64,000 nucleotides of DNA. It comes from Ichthyophis bannanicus. Lineage: Eukaryota > Chordata > Amphibia > Gymnophiona > Ichthyophiidae. The notes beneath the pieces were generated by a model, which was not told the origin of the DNA, did not search any database, and saw only the letters and a program-made list of their open reading frames with translations. Positions within the stretch are counted from its first letter, which is position 1. Every line of letters starts with the position of its first letter. The position numbers were made by a program, and so were the translations under genes. Location: positions 1,068,488,444 through 1,068,552,443 of the forward strand of contig CM066031.1 in the NCBI GenBank assembly GCA_033557465.1, in the 5' to 3' direction. This document shows positions 11,255-22,010 of the stretch, one piece after another.

Positions 11255-12835
11255 ACACGATGTCTGTGTGCTGTTTTATAATCTGATTTTATGATTTTAT
11301 TATTGTTATGTGATTCATAATTTTAGTCTTTATATTTAATGTCAGTGGTTTTGGTAGTTTTATGTATTTTATTTATATGCTACTACGTGCAATTTGTATA
11401 CTGATTATGCTTATATTTTTGGAACCTGCTTAAACTTTATAGAGAAGCGGGTAATAAATGTCTGGAAAAATATATCAATAAATAAATACATATTTCCTTG
11501 TATTTCTGCATGGTTGCACTCCAAATGCATGCTTATGCACGCCAAGAAAATGAAGTCCCTACGAACTTCATCTGGCTCTCTCTTTACACAATGTGGTGGG
11601 ACAGGCAGTGCTTCTTTTTGAGTGAGTGGACTATTTGGCTAGCTGACTCTGGTTGGACCTCTGGATAGGCTAGCTGGTTCTTTCTGTCTCTTAGGATGAG
11701 CTAGCTAGTGGGTAGAGCTGGTCTAGCTGGCTCTCTCTCACTCTCAATCTTTCTGTAGATACACAGACCAGTGACTGCAAATTTTTTGAGAACATCTGGC
11801 TTAGAAACGCTTTCAAAATAAACCCAGTAAACTGCATAGTTGAGAACCTGTTTACTAAACTAGTTTGTGGCTAACCCAGTTTCCCCCTATTAAAATGGAT
11901 TTTTTAAGTATAGTATCGCGATTTATCAAATATAGGGAGCAGATAAGAACCAGTGTTTGCATCACATTGTTAACATAGAAAATCACTGTACTATTGAAAT
12001 CCAAAACCAGAAAGCTCTGTATTATGTTCCCATGAAAAAAAGACAATCTCATTTCATAAATCATCCTCCCCATCACCTTTCTATTCCTTCTTGCATACAT
12101 TAAAACTTCATTATAAAAGCATCTTAATAAAATGAAAAATTTGGGGATGTATATCCATTTGAAACGACATAGGAAATATTAAGGACATTTCATGTCATTT
12201 TTTTGAGTTTTGAAAAATATACAAACTATGTACATTTTACAGAAAGAAAGGCAATACATGATGATAAACAACTGAAAGAAAACTATATACATAGCCCACA
12301 TTGAGGGAAAATCATAATACTGAGATTACCAAAATGAAATTAATTTGGATCCACTTCTAGAAAAAATCAAATACAAGCCAAGGAAAAGATCTTTTAGAAT
12401 GAAACGTATCCAGTGGGTTCTTTTCCGTTCAAGAAATCCTCAAGCTGCAATGAACCAAGAAATACTTTGCCCTGAAAAGAAGCCAAACATTTAGAAGGAA
12501 AATGTAAACAAAAAAAAAGTAGCACGAATGGCTAAAACCCTAGATTTCAACTGAAGAAAAGACTTTGTAATTGAGTTGCCCTAGCAACATCAGGAAATAT
12601 CATCAGATTTCCTCCACAAAATAACTCCTGGTTTTTTAGCAAAATACAATTTCAAAACTAATTTTATCAACTTCTGTAGCAAAAGTCACAAACAGGGGAG
12701 CCTGGTTTAAAATGTCCTCCAAAGAGGATCCAAGAAAATTTGTAAGATCCAAAGTATTAGCCAATTCCTAGGCTTCCCCACTAGGGGCTTCCACTAACTG
12801 CTTACCAGAGAGAGAAAAGCAATTTGAAACTATGG
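11255..12835. other. AT-rich intergenic DNA with a LINE/SINE-like tail
   Basis: No gene. At about 11418-11492 the plus strand reads a decayed tail ending in AATAAATAAATA preceded by an AACCTGCTTAAA segment, like the L2-type tail seen at 20560-20629. The remainder is AT-rich, with no supportable frames. Confidence 0.4.
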
Positions 12836-13932
12836 GGTATGTTTACTAAACAGCGATAACGTTGCAGCAGTGCAGTTTGCGTGCGATACGTAACGTTATT
12901 GCCTGACAAAGTAACATTATCATGCGATAGCGTGCGGTTTCACACGAGCACGTCTCCTGCGGCGTTAAGGCACACAGAGGGTGGAGTAAAGCTCCCCAGA
13001 GGGCGGAGAGAAGGGGGTCAGTGGGTAGAGATTGCGCGGGGAGAGGCTCCATGCACACTAATGCTGTGAAATGAAGGTCTGAAAATTTAGCGCCAGTGAA
13101 AACCTCGCACTAGAGGCACATTTGCAGGAGAGAGAAACCAGTTCAATCAGCAATGTACAGCAAAGGCAGGGAAACCAAGAAGCGTGATAGTAGTGATACA
13201 TGTGCAGCAACAGCATAGTGCCCAAGTACGAAAGGGCACTACGGTGAGGCTGCAAATGGGATACAGGGGGCTGCAGGCGGGACATGCAGTGGGGCAGCTG
13301 GGGCACAGGGTGGACTAGGCAGATGCCTAGGTGGCACATAGGAATGCAGAAACAGAAAATCAGCAAGACAGCAACTGACCAAGGGCAAACATGCCCACGA
13401 GTGTGTGTCATACATTGCCCTAATGGACATCAACCAGCAGGTACCCCAAAGGCCACAGAACATTGGAAGGCAGTGCTGTGGGGAAGCGTGCATGTCCATG
13501 TAGGCACCCCTACCCAAGATCCAACACCATAGGCAGCTGCCTAATGGCACACTGGATGAGCTGGGACTGCGCACCACCAGCACAACCGGCAGAACAGCAT
13601 GGTGGTGTAGGGGTGCTGGCGGTGGAGGGGGCAGTGTTATCTGCCCACAGCAGACCAAGGCAAGCCTTGTCCTGGTGGGTGGCATGCAGTCCAACAGACA
13701 AGGTCTGTCTGACGAACAGTAATGGTATCCCCTGGGAAGGAACTACCTCTGTGGCAACAGTTTGGTACAGTACACACAGTCAGTGTGTACAGGGGCAGAA
13801 AGTCACTTCAAGTCCCAGCTGTGGCTCCTGCAGACCATGTCCCTATATTTTACCCTACAGAGCACATACACAATAATAATGTGCACGCCCCAGAGCAGAT
13901 GGTGGCAATCCCAGTTCCGGAGGGCAAAAACC
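12836..13932. other. Start of repeat-like region, no gene seen
   Basis: From 12836 the sequence changes abruptly to a CpG-containing stretch beginning GGTATGTTTACTAAACAGCG, which looks like a transposon terminus. No matching end was found in the window. Open frames on both strands at 13058-13876 overlap each other and are Pro/His/Cys-rich, typical of chance frames, so none is called. Confidence 0.4.
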
Positions 13933-14050
13933 ATTCAGGTTTTCAGGCTGTCCATAATAAATATGCATGAGATGCATTTGAAGGAACTGCCCCCATTGTA
14001 TGCAAATGTACCTCATGCATATTCAGTAAGGACAGCCTGACAAACTGAAT
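13933..14050. mobile_element. Short palindromic MITE
   Basis: A 118-bp near-palindrome. The left arm runs 13933-13980 (ATTCAGGTTTTCAGGCTGTCC, then AATATGCATGAGATGCATTTG) and the right arm 14000-14050 (complement, with GGACAGCCTGACAAACTGAAT). The arms match with a few differences around a loop of about 20 bp. This looks like a foldback, mariner-type MITE, but the family is a guess. Confidence 0.7.
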
Positions 14051-15699
14051 CCTGTCTGAACCACCAGGACCAGATTTGTGAACCTCCTGCCCCAGAGCAT
14101 CGGCCAACAGGGGCACAAACACCCACACCCACACCCACAAGCTCCACCATCCAAAGTCTAATGAAAAGGCAGGCTGTTGTGTCCTGCGCAGAACACCAGC
14201 CCCCACTACTAGCACCTGCATACCTTAGCAATGCCATCATAAACATGGAAACACGTCCCATATACATCAAAAGGTAGTTATGACCAATGCCAGATAACAA
14301 ATCTTAACTTAAACACATCTTTCAAACAGAGATCCATCATAGCAACCTTACTGATTTATGTGGTGTGTGCCCCCTCATCCATTTCTGACAGTGTTTACCA
14401 CCCTGGAGAGTGTCCCTAACAGTATTGATTATCCTACCAATGCCTGCACGAAGCCCATGACTGGTGTTGCGGACAGGGCTGCCAACCACTGCTATCTTTG
14501 CACAATGCTCAAATAGGTGTGGTAATCTGTGTAAGTGTGTCCACTGTTTTGTGGCCGCCCGGCCGCCCACACTGCAATGCGTCCCCAATGTTTGCATTGG
14601 TTCCACTGTTCCACCTCCAATGTGCATAATGATGAGCAAGGTATTGTGGGTATGGTCCCTACAGGGCGGTTTATCCAGGAAGCATCTGCATAGGGCAATG
14701 GCTGGGATATTGTAGTGAGCAAACACCATCTGCATGGACAGGGTGGCCACAGCAGGTCATGCTGTGAGGGCACTATCATTCTGATTGAGCAGTGACCATG
14801 GCATGTCAACCTTCCCACATAGTGCCATACAGTGCATTCAGTAGTGATATATGTGAGTTCCCATTCCTGGGGCCTAATCACTGACATACCTGCTTGGTGT
14901 TGGTGCGAATATCCCACAGCTGGGTGCACATTGTTCATCTGGGAACATGCACTAAGTATGGGCTAGCACACTGTGTGCAGTCAGCATGTGTCTGGTTGCA
15001 CACTGACTGTGGCCTCTCCTGGTGAATGGCAGATTGTGGTGGGGGGGCAACTGAGCTGATCATGCCTCTTACCTGTCTGGCAAGGGCTCTGGTACAGGTA
15101 CCAACCTGCATCAACTGTCGGGTTCCCCAAAGGAAGGTGTTTGCTGGTCCCACAGCCTGTCATCATGTTGCAGTACTGCCCCTTTTGGAAATGTTCAGAA
15201 TGTGGGTATGTTGGGGGCAGATCATGTCCCTTACCCTGACCCAGAGAGGCCGGTTTGATATATACATCATCATCATGTGAGTCCACATACACCCCTGCTC
15301 CGAGAACAAGTGACCATGGCAAGCACACTGGCTATGCACCTGTTTGGTTGCATCACGGTCTACAAGGGGCAGACATGATTGTCAAATTCAAACAGAAACA
15401 GGGCATTCACAGGCATCTCTGCAAATACCTGTCACACACTAGCACTGATGGAGACCTGCAGCAAAGCCATCTCAGCCAACTCGGGTACTGCGGACCTGGT
15501 GCTGGCCACCCCACCTCACCTTTAGGGTGATCACAGTACACGCACAGTGGCAGGGCCTGTAGGTAGTCAGTGGCAGTAACATGCATGGTCAGTCCCCCCC
15601 TAACAAACTGATGTGCTGTAGAGGTGCATACCCCATCTGGGGAGCAGATGTAGACTGCTGTTCTGCATGTGAATTGCATTATGGGTACTGTTTGTCTCT
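14051..15699. other. Unrecognised region, no gene seen
   Basis: Open frames of 70-150 codons exist on both strands but overlap in several frames and lack recognisable motifs. GC content is moderate and CA/TG-rich. It may be internal DNA of the same large element that holds the SANT-type gene further right; that is inference only. Confidence 0.35.
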
Positions 15700-16370
15700 A
15701 TCCTATCCTGGTTACCACAGCAGACAGTATGTCCGGTGACCTGCATCCTGTCTGTGGCCAGCCATTGGTATGAAAAACCCCATAGTGATGTAGTACAATG
15801 CTTAATAGGATGACCTCAGTTGCATACGTCATGGTTTCAATCCCACAGTGTGCTCCCTGTATGTTTGGGTCTCCCCTATCCCGCACAGCACCTCATAAGG
15901 TTTGTGGGATGACCTCCACTCCTTCTGCAGCCAGCCATTCGTGGGATAAACACATGTTGATGTAGCATAATTCAGTGGCACACATCATGGGTCCAATCCC
16001 TCATGGGCTGCCTTTAGTAAGATTGTCTGAGGCAACACCCTTGTAGGCCTTTAACAGACACACATATGGCGTTAAACATGTTTTAATGGGAAAATTATTT
16101 TAATGTGTAAATGAAAACACCACTCTCATCTCATTTGCCTACGGTAACGTGGCCTGGCAACTGCCTTAGCTGTGGGTTTCCCCTGTCCCAGTAAGCACAG
16201 CAGAATGTATGTGTGTTGACATGTAGTTGTTGTGTAGCCAGCCCTAGCTATGATGATGGCCATAGAGGCATAGCACACTGGTTATTACAATGACTATGCA
16301 GCCAGCTCTCATGGGTTTGAATCCCCAGTGCTACAACATGAGGAAGAGTGTCTGAGGCGCCATCCTTTTG
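15700..16370 (+). repeat. Three related units with tRNA-like promoter boxes
   Basis: Three diverged units (about 15700-15860, 15868-16025 and 16180-16360) share the order: a pyrimidine-rich CTATCC start, an AGCACAGCA-like block, AGCCAGCC, a TAGCA..A..CAGTGG-like segment, then (G)GGTTTGAATCCC or its decayed versions. In the third unit TAGCACACTGG near 16270 resembles an A box and GGTTTGAATCC near 16312 a B box of an RNA polymerase III promoter. They could be decayed SINEs or tandem tRNA-like elements. No unit folds convincingly into an intact tRNA. Confidence 0.45.
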
Positions 16371-16473
16371 CATGGCTGTAACAGTTAGACACATCTCTAG
16401 TGTGTGGTAAAAATCCAACATACACACCCTAGTCCTGTACACTACGGTGGTATTGAGCATGGGCCGCAGAAGA

Positions 16474-16511
16474 CGCATCACAGGGCGCCGCAAGCTAAGG
16501 CGCCCTATGAT
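16474..16511. repeat. Short hairpin, GC-rich
   Basis: The arms CATCACAGGGCGCC and GGCGCCCTATGATG are complementary but for one position, separated by about 9 bases. It lies upstream of the SANT-type gene relic. Confidence 0.6.
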
Positions 16512-16726
16512 GCGCCCGCTGCCCAACGCTGGGGAGCCTCACCACCATAACGTAAACAGCTATTCACCAATTAAACTAACAAATGGGGGCATGACTGCAA
16601 GATCGGGTGTATGGGGACTGTAAAAGCGGCTCATACTGTTTGTGGTGCATTTCATTGTTCTGCTAAGAATACTTTGACATGTTCTGGGCGTCACACTGCC
16701 ACGTGTGCTGTGCGCTGTAGTAGCGT

Positions 16727-16823
16727 GAGATAGCGCGTCTACGTGCGTGACACGGCACATGCGCGATGGCTCGATGATGCACATCGCGCATGCGCCATGT
16801 TGCGCACGTACCCGCGCTATCTC
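16727..16823. repeat. CpG-rich imperfect hairpin upstream of SANT-type gene
   Basis: The left arm starts GAGATAGCGCG and the right arm ends CGCGCTATCTC; inside, CATGCGCGATG pairs with CATCGCGCATG. The arms are about 40 bp with some mismatches. The segment is much richer in CpG than its surroundings and ends just before the ATG at 16837, so it could be the promoter end of the element carrying that gene. Confidence 0.6.
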
Positions 16824-16836
16824 GAGAGAGGAAAAA

Positions 16837-18100
16837 TGGACAGGCGATCCCGGAAGCCGGCATTCACACAGCGGGAGCTCGATACTCAGTGAGCTGATAT
16901 GCACAAGGCAGAGGCATCTGTTCCCTGGGGCATCAAAACGGCAGGACCTTGCACGGGTGAGGAGGACATGGGGGCGCCTCACCAGGCGCTTCAACCGATG
17001 TGCTGACTACCCACGTGAAGTAAGTGTATGGGGACAGGTCACACAATGGCAGTTGTGCAACACAATATACAGCAAGCATCACATATCATACATGCAGAAC
17101 ATGGTGGAAATACCAGTCTGTGGGCCAATCTGTTGCCAATGTAGATGCGTATGGTGTTTGTTGCAAGACTGCCCTATCCCCAGTAGGCCCCCAGACCTGA
17201 TTCCATGGGTCTATTATACTTCCTGGTGTTATGTTACCTGCATGTGTTGCGGTCTCAAATGTCTGCCCTATCCCCAGGAGGTGTCACACATGGTTGCAGA
17301 GGTCTAAGATACATCCTGGTGTTAGGGTACCTGCATCTGTTTCATTTTCACAGCTCTGCCCTAACTCCAGGAGGCCCACGACCTGATTACAGTGGTCTAT
17401 AGCCCAGCTAGGTATGTTGGTGCATGCTCCTGTTGCATTCGCCCACAACTGCCCAATTCACAGGAGGTCTTAGTCCTGACCACAGAGGTATAGTAGACAT
17501 CCTGGTGTTATGGTAGTGGCTCCTGGTGATGTGTTCAGGGCCACCCAATCCCCGCGCGATGCCAGAACACATCGCACATGTTCCAATAAAGATATCATGG
17601 TGCCATGGTGGGTGTATCTGCTGATGTGTGTAGATCAGGTGCAAACACAGGTGTGTGCTGGACCACACAGGGGGTTAGGAAACACCTCCCCTGGAGACCA
17701 GCATGCCTACCCCACACATGGCATGGTGCTGCCATGTCATGCAAGGAGAGTGTAGGAACAGGGTAAGGGGGGTCTGGGGGGTTGCACACAGGACACATAG
17801 GTGGCACCCCACACATGCCCAGACCCACAGCCACACATGCAGGCGGCGCTGGCAACAGGTAGTAGAGGACCCACTGGCCAGAGCAGCAGAAGCACCCTGC
17901 TGCTCGCAGTGATGTGTGATATGCGTTGGGAACCCACCAGAGATATCTGACCCCTAATGTTCCCACCCATTGCATTCCCCCCCAGGTGGAGGACCTATGG
18001 AAGAAGGGACGGGAGTTGCAGCTGCACTGCCCGGATGTCCTTGCCCGCCGCCAAAGGAGGGTGCTGCAGCAACATGGGATGAGTGTTGCGGCCTCTGCAG
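16837..18100 (+). pseudogene. SANT/Myb-like DNA-binding gene of Harbinger-type transposon, two exons, broken
   Basis: ATG at 16837 starts a short frame with RKPAFTQRELD, the usual start of the SANT/Myb-like proteins encoded by Harbinger transposons. It stops at about 16890. The next frame continues with RHLFPGASKRQDLARVRR and TWGRLTRRFNRC, so a frameshift near 16880-16892 breaks exon 1. Exon 1 ends at a strong splice donor (GTAAGT from 17020). A pyrimidine-rich tract ending CCCCCCCAG at about 17985 precedes exon 2, which begins VEDLWKKGRELQ. Both junctions are phase 0, so the two exons join in frame, and the joined helix fits the third helix of the domain. Such proteins bind transposon DNA and escort the transposase. 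The downstream end is unclear. Confidence 0.55.
17160..17530 (+). repeat. Tandem repeat, about 95-bp unit, four copies
   Basis: Four diverged units begin near 17165, 17262, 17352 and 17448. Each has CTGCCC.A.(C)CCAGGAGG, then an ACCTGATTACAG..GGTCTA-like block, then ATCCTGGTGTTATGGTA. The array lies inside the presumed intron of the SANT-type gene relic. Confidence 0.65.
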
Positions 18101-18191
18101 CACAGTACAGCATGTCACAGTGGCCCAGCAGCTTGCAGGAGGCCCCACTATGTTTATGTGGTGTTGGAATTGCATGATGGTGTGCTAATGA

Positions 18192-18764
18192 TTGTCTTCC
18201 CCCACAGAGGATGCTGCTGCTGGTAAGGGACCATCAACATCAGGGCCCCCCCACAACAGGCCCCACAGCTGCAGTGATTCGATCATTAGGCATGTAGATA
18301 GCTGGGTGGCTGGTGGACGTGAGGATCGCCTGGTAACATGCCTGCCTGGTGCGAAGGTAGCGGACCTCACGCGCCACCTAGATAAGGTCTTAGATAGTGC
18401 TGGGGAGGAGTCTGCTGTCTTGGTACATGTCGGTACCAATGACATAGGAAAATGTGGTAGGGAGGTTCTGGAGGCAAAATTTAGGCTTTTAGGTAGGAAG
18501 TTGAAATCCAGAACTTTCAGGGTAGCATTCTCTGAAATGCTTCCTGTTCCACGCGCAGGACCCAAAAGGCAGGCAGAGCTCCGGAGTCTCAATGCGTGGA
18601 TGAGACAATGGTGCAGAGATGAGGGTTTTGGATTTGTTAGGAACTGGGGAACATTCTGGGGAAAGGAGGGGCTCTTCCGAAGGGATGGGCTTCACCTTAA
18701 CCGGGATGGAACCAGGCTGCTGGCATTAACCTTTAAAAAGGAGATAGAGCAGCTTTTAAACTAG
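18192..18764 (+). CDS. CR1 LINE ORF1-type esterase, open frame
   Basis: This is an uninterrupted 190-codon frame ending TAG. From about residue 28 it is the CR1 esterase: SDSIIRHVD contains the GDS-like nucleophile block, HVGTNDIGKCG the block III-like Gly/Asn region, and RDGLHLNRDG the catalytic Asp-His block of SGNH hydrolases. CR1-clade LINEs carry such an esterase upstream of ORF2; its role in retrotransposition is not settled. Recognisable CR1 sequence starts at about 18271. The first 27 codons belong to flanking DNA that follows a polypyrimidine tract and CACAG (to 18206). No ATG opens the frame upstream of the esterase block, so its true start is unknown. The element is 5' truncated. 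Confidence 0.75.
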   Translation: MSSPTEDAAAGKGPSTSGPPHNRPHSCSDSIIRHVDSWVAGGREDRLVTCLPGAKVADLTRHLDKVLDSAGEESAVLVHVGTNDIGKCGREVLEAKFRLLGRKLKSRTFRVAFSEMLPVPRAGPKRQAELRSLNAWMRQWCRDEGFGFVRNWGTFWGKEGLFRRDGLHLNRDGTRLLALTFKKEIEQLLN

Positions 18765-18921
18765 ATATTAGGGGAAAGCTGACAGTCGCCCAAGAGCAGA
18801 TGGTTCGGAAGAATGTATCCTTGAAGGATACTACCAAAAGCAGAGAGGTTCCACAAAAGAGTAAAGTAGCCCAAATGCCCTCAAGTATGGAGCAGACAGA
18901 GCTTAAAGATCTCAATTACCC

Positions 18922-20348
18922 ATGTCTAACAATAGCCAAATTAAATTGAATAAAATATATTCTCTAAAATGCTTGTATGCAAATGCTAGAAGTCTAAAGA
19001 ATAAGATGGGAGAGTTAGAATATATAGCACTAAATGAAAGGTTAGATATGATTGGAATATCAGAGACATGGTGGAAGGAGGACAACCAGTGGGACACTGT
19101 GATACCTGGGTACAAACTATATCGTAATGACAGAGCTGATCAAATTGGTGGAGGGGTTGCGCTCTATGTTAGAGAGGGCATTGACTCAGAAAGGATTAAA
19201 GTTTTGCAGGAAACAAAATCTGCTGTAGAATCTATATGGATTGAAATTCCATATAAAAGGGGGAAGGCGATGGCAGTGGGGGTGTACTATCAAGCACCTG
19301 GCCAGAATGACCAAATGGATGATGAAATGCTCCAAGAAATCAAGGAAGCTAACAAAAGTTACAGCGCAGTAATAATAATGGGTGATTTCAATTACCCCGG
19401 TATCGACTGGGTCAGTGTCACGTCAGGACATGCTAGGGAGATAAAGTTCCTAGATGAAATAAATGATTGCTTCTTGGAGCAGCTGGTTCATGAACCGACC
19501 AGAGAGGAAGCCATATTAGACCTAGTCCTTAGTGGAACACCAGATCTAGTGCAAGAGATAAGGGTGTTGGGGCCACTTGGCAATAGTGATCATAGCATGA
19601 TCGCCTTTGATTTAATTAGTGGAGGAGGGATAGTAAGGAAATCCACAGTACTACCTTTTAACTTTCGAAAGGGAGACTATGATAAAATGAGGAAAACAGT
19701 TAAGAAAAAACTGAAAGGAGCAGTTGTGAAGGTTAAAGACGTACATCAAGCTTGGGTGTTGTTGAAAAATACTATCTTGGAAGCCCAGACCAGCTGTATT
19801 CCATGCTTTAAGAAAAGTGGACGGAAGTCCAAAAAACTGCCAGCATGGTTTAAAGGTGAGGTCAGAGAGGCTGTTGCCAAAAAAGCATCTTTCAGGAAAT
19901 GGAAAAAAGAGCCAAATGACGAAACCTGGAAACAGCACAAGCACTGGCAAGTCAAATGCAAGGCATTGATAAGGCAGGCAAAGAGAGAATTTGAGAAGAA
20001 GCTTGCTGCGGTAGCAAAAACGCGAAATAAAGACCTTTTCAAGTACATTCGTAGCAAGAAACCTGTGAGAGAGTCAGTTGGTCCATTAGATGATAAAGGG
20101 GTTAAAGGAGCACTAAGAGGCGACAAGGCGATAGCGGAGAGACTGAATGAATTCTTTGCTTCGGTCTTTACTGAGGAAGTTGTAGGGATGTTACCCATGA
20201 CTGAAGTGATATTTAAAGGTGTGGAAGAATTGAAGGAAATATCGATACATCGGGAAGATGTCTTACAACTATTAGATAAACTGAAGAGTAGCAAATCACC
20301 TGGGCCGGATGGTATACATCCAAGGGTGTTGAAAGAACTGAAATATGA
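18922..20348 (+). pseudogene. CR1 ORF2: endonuclease plus start of reverse transcriptase
   Basis: ATG at 18922 begins an open frame of over 470 CR1 codons. It has the apurinic-type endonuclease with ANARSLKNK, GISETWW, MGDFNYPGIDW and GNSDHSMI, the usual metal- and DNA-binding motifs. A basic linker follows (KKKLKGA, KKLPAWFK, KREFEKKL), then the first reverse transcriptase block SPGPDGIHPRVLKEL. The frame is intact until a SINE inserted after codon YE at 20348 adds foreign codons and a stop at 20499. The reverse transcriptase resumes at 20630. The protein would nick chromosomal DNA and copy CR1 RNA at the nick; this copy cannot make it. Confidence 0.9.
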
Positions 20349-20349
20349 G

Positions 20350-20629
20350 TGGCCTAGTGGTTGGGGCAAGGTACTTCAGGCCGGAAGGTTGGGGGTTCAA
20401 ATCCCACTAGAGGACAGCAACCTTGGGCCGGAAGGACTGGGGTTTCTAGTCCCACAGGTGCTCCTTGTGGTCTTGGGCAAGCCACTTAACCCTCCATAGC
20501 CCATGTTCCCTGTAAAATAGTTATCTCCAAGTTATAATGCCCTGTTCAATGTAATTTCAGTTTGTTCAATGTAAACCGCCTTGATATCATGAAAGGCGGT
20601 ATAGAAGAAATGTTAAATAAAATAAATAA
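20350..20629 (+). mobile_element. tRNA-derived SINE with L2-type 3' tail
   Basis: A 280-bp SINE inside CR1 ORF2. A box TGGCCTAGTGG at 20350-20360 and B box GGTTCAAATCC at 20394-20404 match RNA polymerase III promoter consensus almost perfectly and sit at tRNA spacing. The 3' tail reads TGTAAACCGCCTTGAT, then a complementary AAGGCGGTATAG forming a small hairpin, and ends in AAATAAAATAAATAAA. This tail matches the end of the L2 LINE at about 35025-35092. The CR1 copy at about 3490 shows the empty site, ATATGAG joined to ATTGCAG, with no duplication or loss. Confidence 0.9.
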
Positions 20630-21218
20630 ATTGCAGACCTGCTATCAGTAATCTGTGAACTATCATTAAAATCATCTCTAATACCTGAAGATTGGAGGAT
20701 CGCCAATGTAACACCAATTTTTAAAAAGGGTTCCAGGGGTGATCCGGGAAACTACAGACCGGTGAGCCTGACGTCAGTACCGGGAAAAATGGTAGAAACC
20801 ATCATAAAGAATAAAATTACTCAGCATGTAGATAGTCACAACCTAATGGGAGACAGCCAACATGGCTTTAGACAAAGAAGATCTTGTCTTACTAATCTGT
20901 TATGTTTTTTTGAAGGAGTGAATAAAAAGGTGGACAAAGGTGAGTCGGTTGATATTGTGTATCTGGACTTTCAGAAAGCCTTTGACAAGGTCCCTCATCA
21001 GAGACTTTTGGCAAAACTAAAGAGTCATGGGATAGCAGGCAGTGTACTATTGTGGATCAGGAACTGGTTAAAAGATAGAAAGCAGAGGGTAGGGCTAAAT
21101 GGCCAATTTTCCCAATGGAGAAAGGTGAATAGTGGTGTACCCCAGGGATCTGTGCTGGGTCCGCTGCTTTTTGACATATTCATAAATGACCTGGAAAGTG
21201 GAATAACGAGTGAGGTTA
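20630..21218 (+). pseudogene. CR1 reverse transcriptase, central part
   Basis: CR1 ORF2 continues after the SINE. One clean frame (visible from 20642, ATG-started from 20762) holds the reverse transcriptase blocks [28 protein letters not shown] and [13 protein letters not shown], ending [14 protein letters not shown]. The next expected block, the FADD active-site box, is absent because CR1 DNA ends at about 21218. The catalytic first Asp (LDFQKAFD) is present but the second pair is missing, so no activity is possible. Confidence 0.9.
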
Positions 21219-22010
21219 TCAACGTGCTCTGAACTACGACTCCCAGAAGCCCTTGCTTTGGGAAGTCCCCATTGAAAGTAACAACCGCTCCCCTTTCTCT
21301 TGTCAGGCAGCCGCCTATGCGGAGAAGGGGGCGCGACAGTACAGATTAGTGTGTTTGGTTAGTGTACAGACGTCCCGCTCTATATAGATTTACAGACATA
21401 GCAATGCATGTCTGCACAGTCCTCTTTATCTCCTGACATTCCGGGACTCACATTGCACCAGTAATTTGGCAGTGTGGCAGTGTGGGTGTGCGTGTTCGTT
21501 CTTCATGGGTGCATTCCATGTGCCGTGTCATATGTATATGCATACTGTATTCACAACACCCATTGCAGCAGGCCTTCTGCATACTGCTATCTCTGTATGT
21601 GTGATAGTTTGCATTTTCTTTATTATCTGGGATCATGTTCCTCTTGTACCTGCTACCATATCTGGATTTGGCATTTGCACAGTGTTTTGGAAGTATGTGG
21701 CACTTTATTTGCTATATTACGCATTATGCGACATCTGTGACGTGTGTATATATATATATGTATGTGTGTGTGCAGTTGCAGAGATTCTGATACGTATGCT
21801 TTTGCAGGTTTGTGCCACCTGTTTTTTGAATGACAATAAAATACTCCTTGGTTCAGTAAATTTGAAAGTAAATTAAAACAAAACTAAACCCATATGTGAA
21901 TCCCCAAATAATTTTTTTGTCGGAAGAGGCTGGAGGCGACTGGAATGGAACACCAGTCACACCAGGCAGCCTGTTCCCTTTTTTATATATATAAAGAGCG
22001 AAAAAGGCGG
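21219..22010. other. Unassigned DNA after truncated CR1
   Basis: The sequence switches at 21219 to unrelated DNA, with a TTGAAAGTAACAACCGCTCCCC stretch, a TATA-like CTATATAGATTTA near 21380 and a TG/TA-rich segment near 21740-21770. A GACAATAAAATA run near 21830 and TATATATATAAA near 21990 are low-complexity. No gene is supported. Confidence 0.4.

Larger units (their letters stand above)
18271..21218 (+). mobile_element. CR1-type LINE, best-preserved copy, truncated at both ends
   Basis: It contains the esterase (18271-18764), ORF2 endonuclease, linker and part of the reverse transcriptase. A tRNA-derived SINE interrupts ORF2 at 20350-20629. CR1 sequence ends at 21218, within the reverse transcriptase and before the FADD catalytic box, where unrelated DNA starts. 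CR1 elements insert by target-primed reverse transcription and usually lack 5' parts; loss of the 3' end here must come from later deletion or rearrangement. Confidence 0.92.

Noticed and set aside
13058..13876. Several open frames of 80-150 codons on both strands
   Set aside because: They overlap each other in several frames, are Pro/His/Cys-rich and show no domain; chance frames in GC-rich repeat-like DNA.
16268..16325. Possible tRNA gene
   Set aside because: Boxes are present but arms do not pair convincingly, and the segment is one of three repeat units.
20350..20420. Possible tRNA gene (perfect A and B boxes)
   Set aside because: No full cloverleaf or 3' acceptor stem; it is the head of a SINE with an L2-type tail, inserted in CR1.
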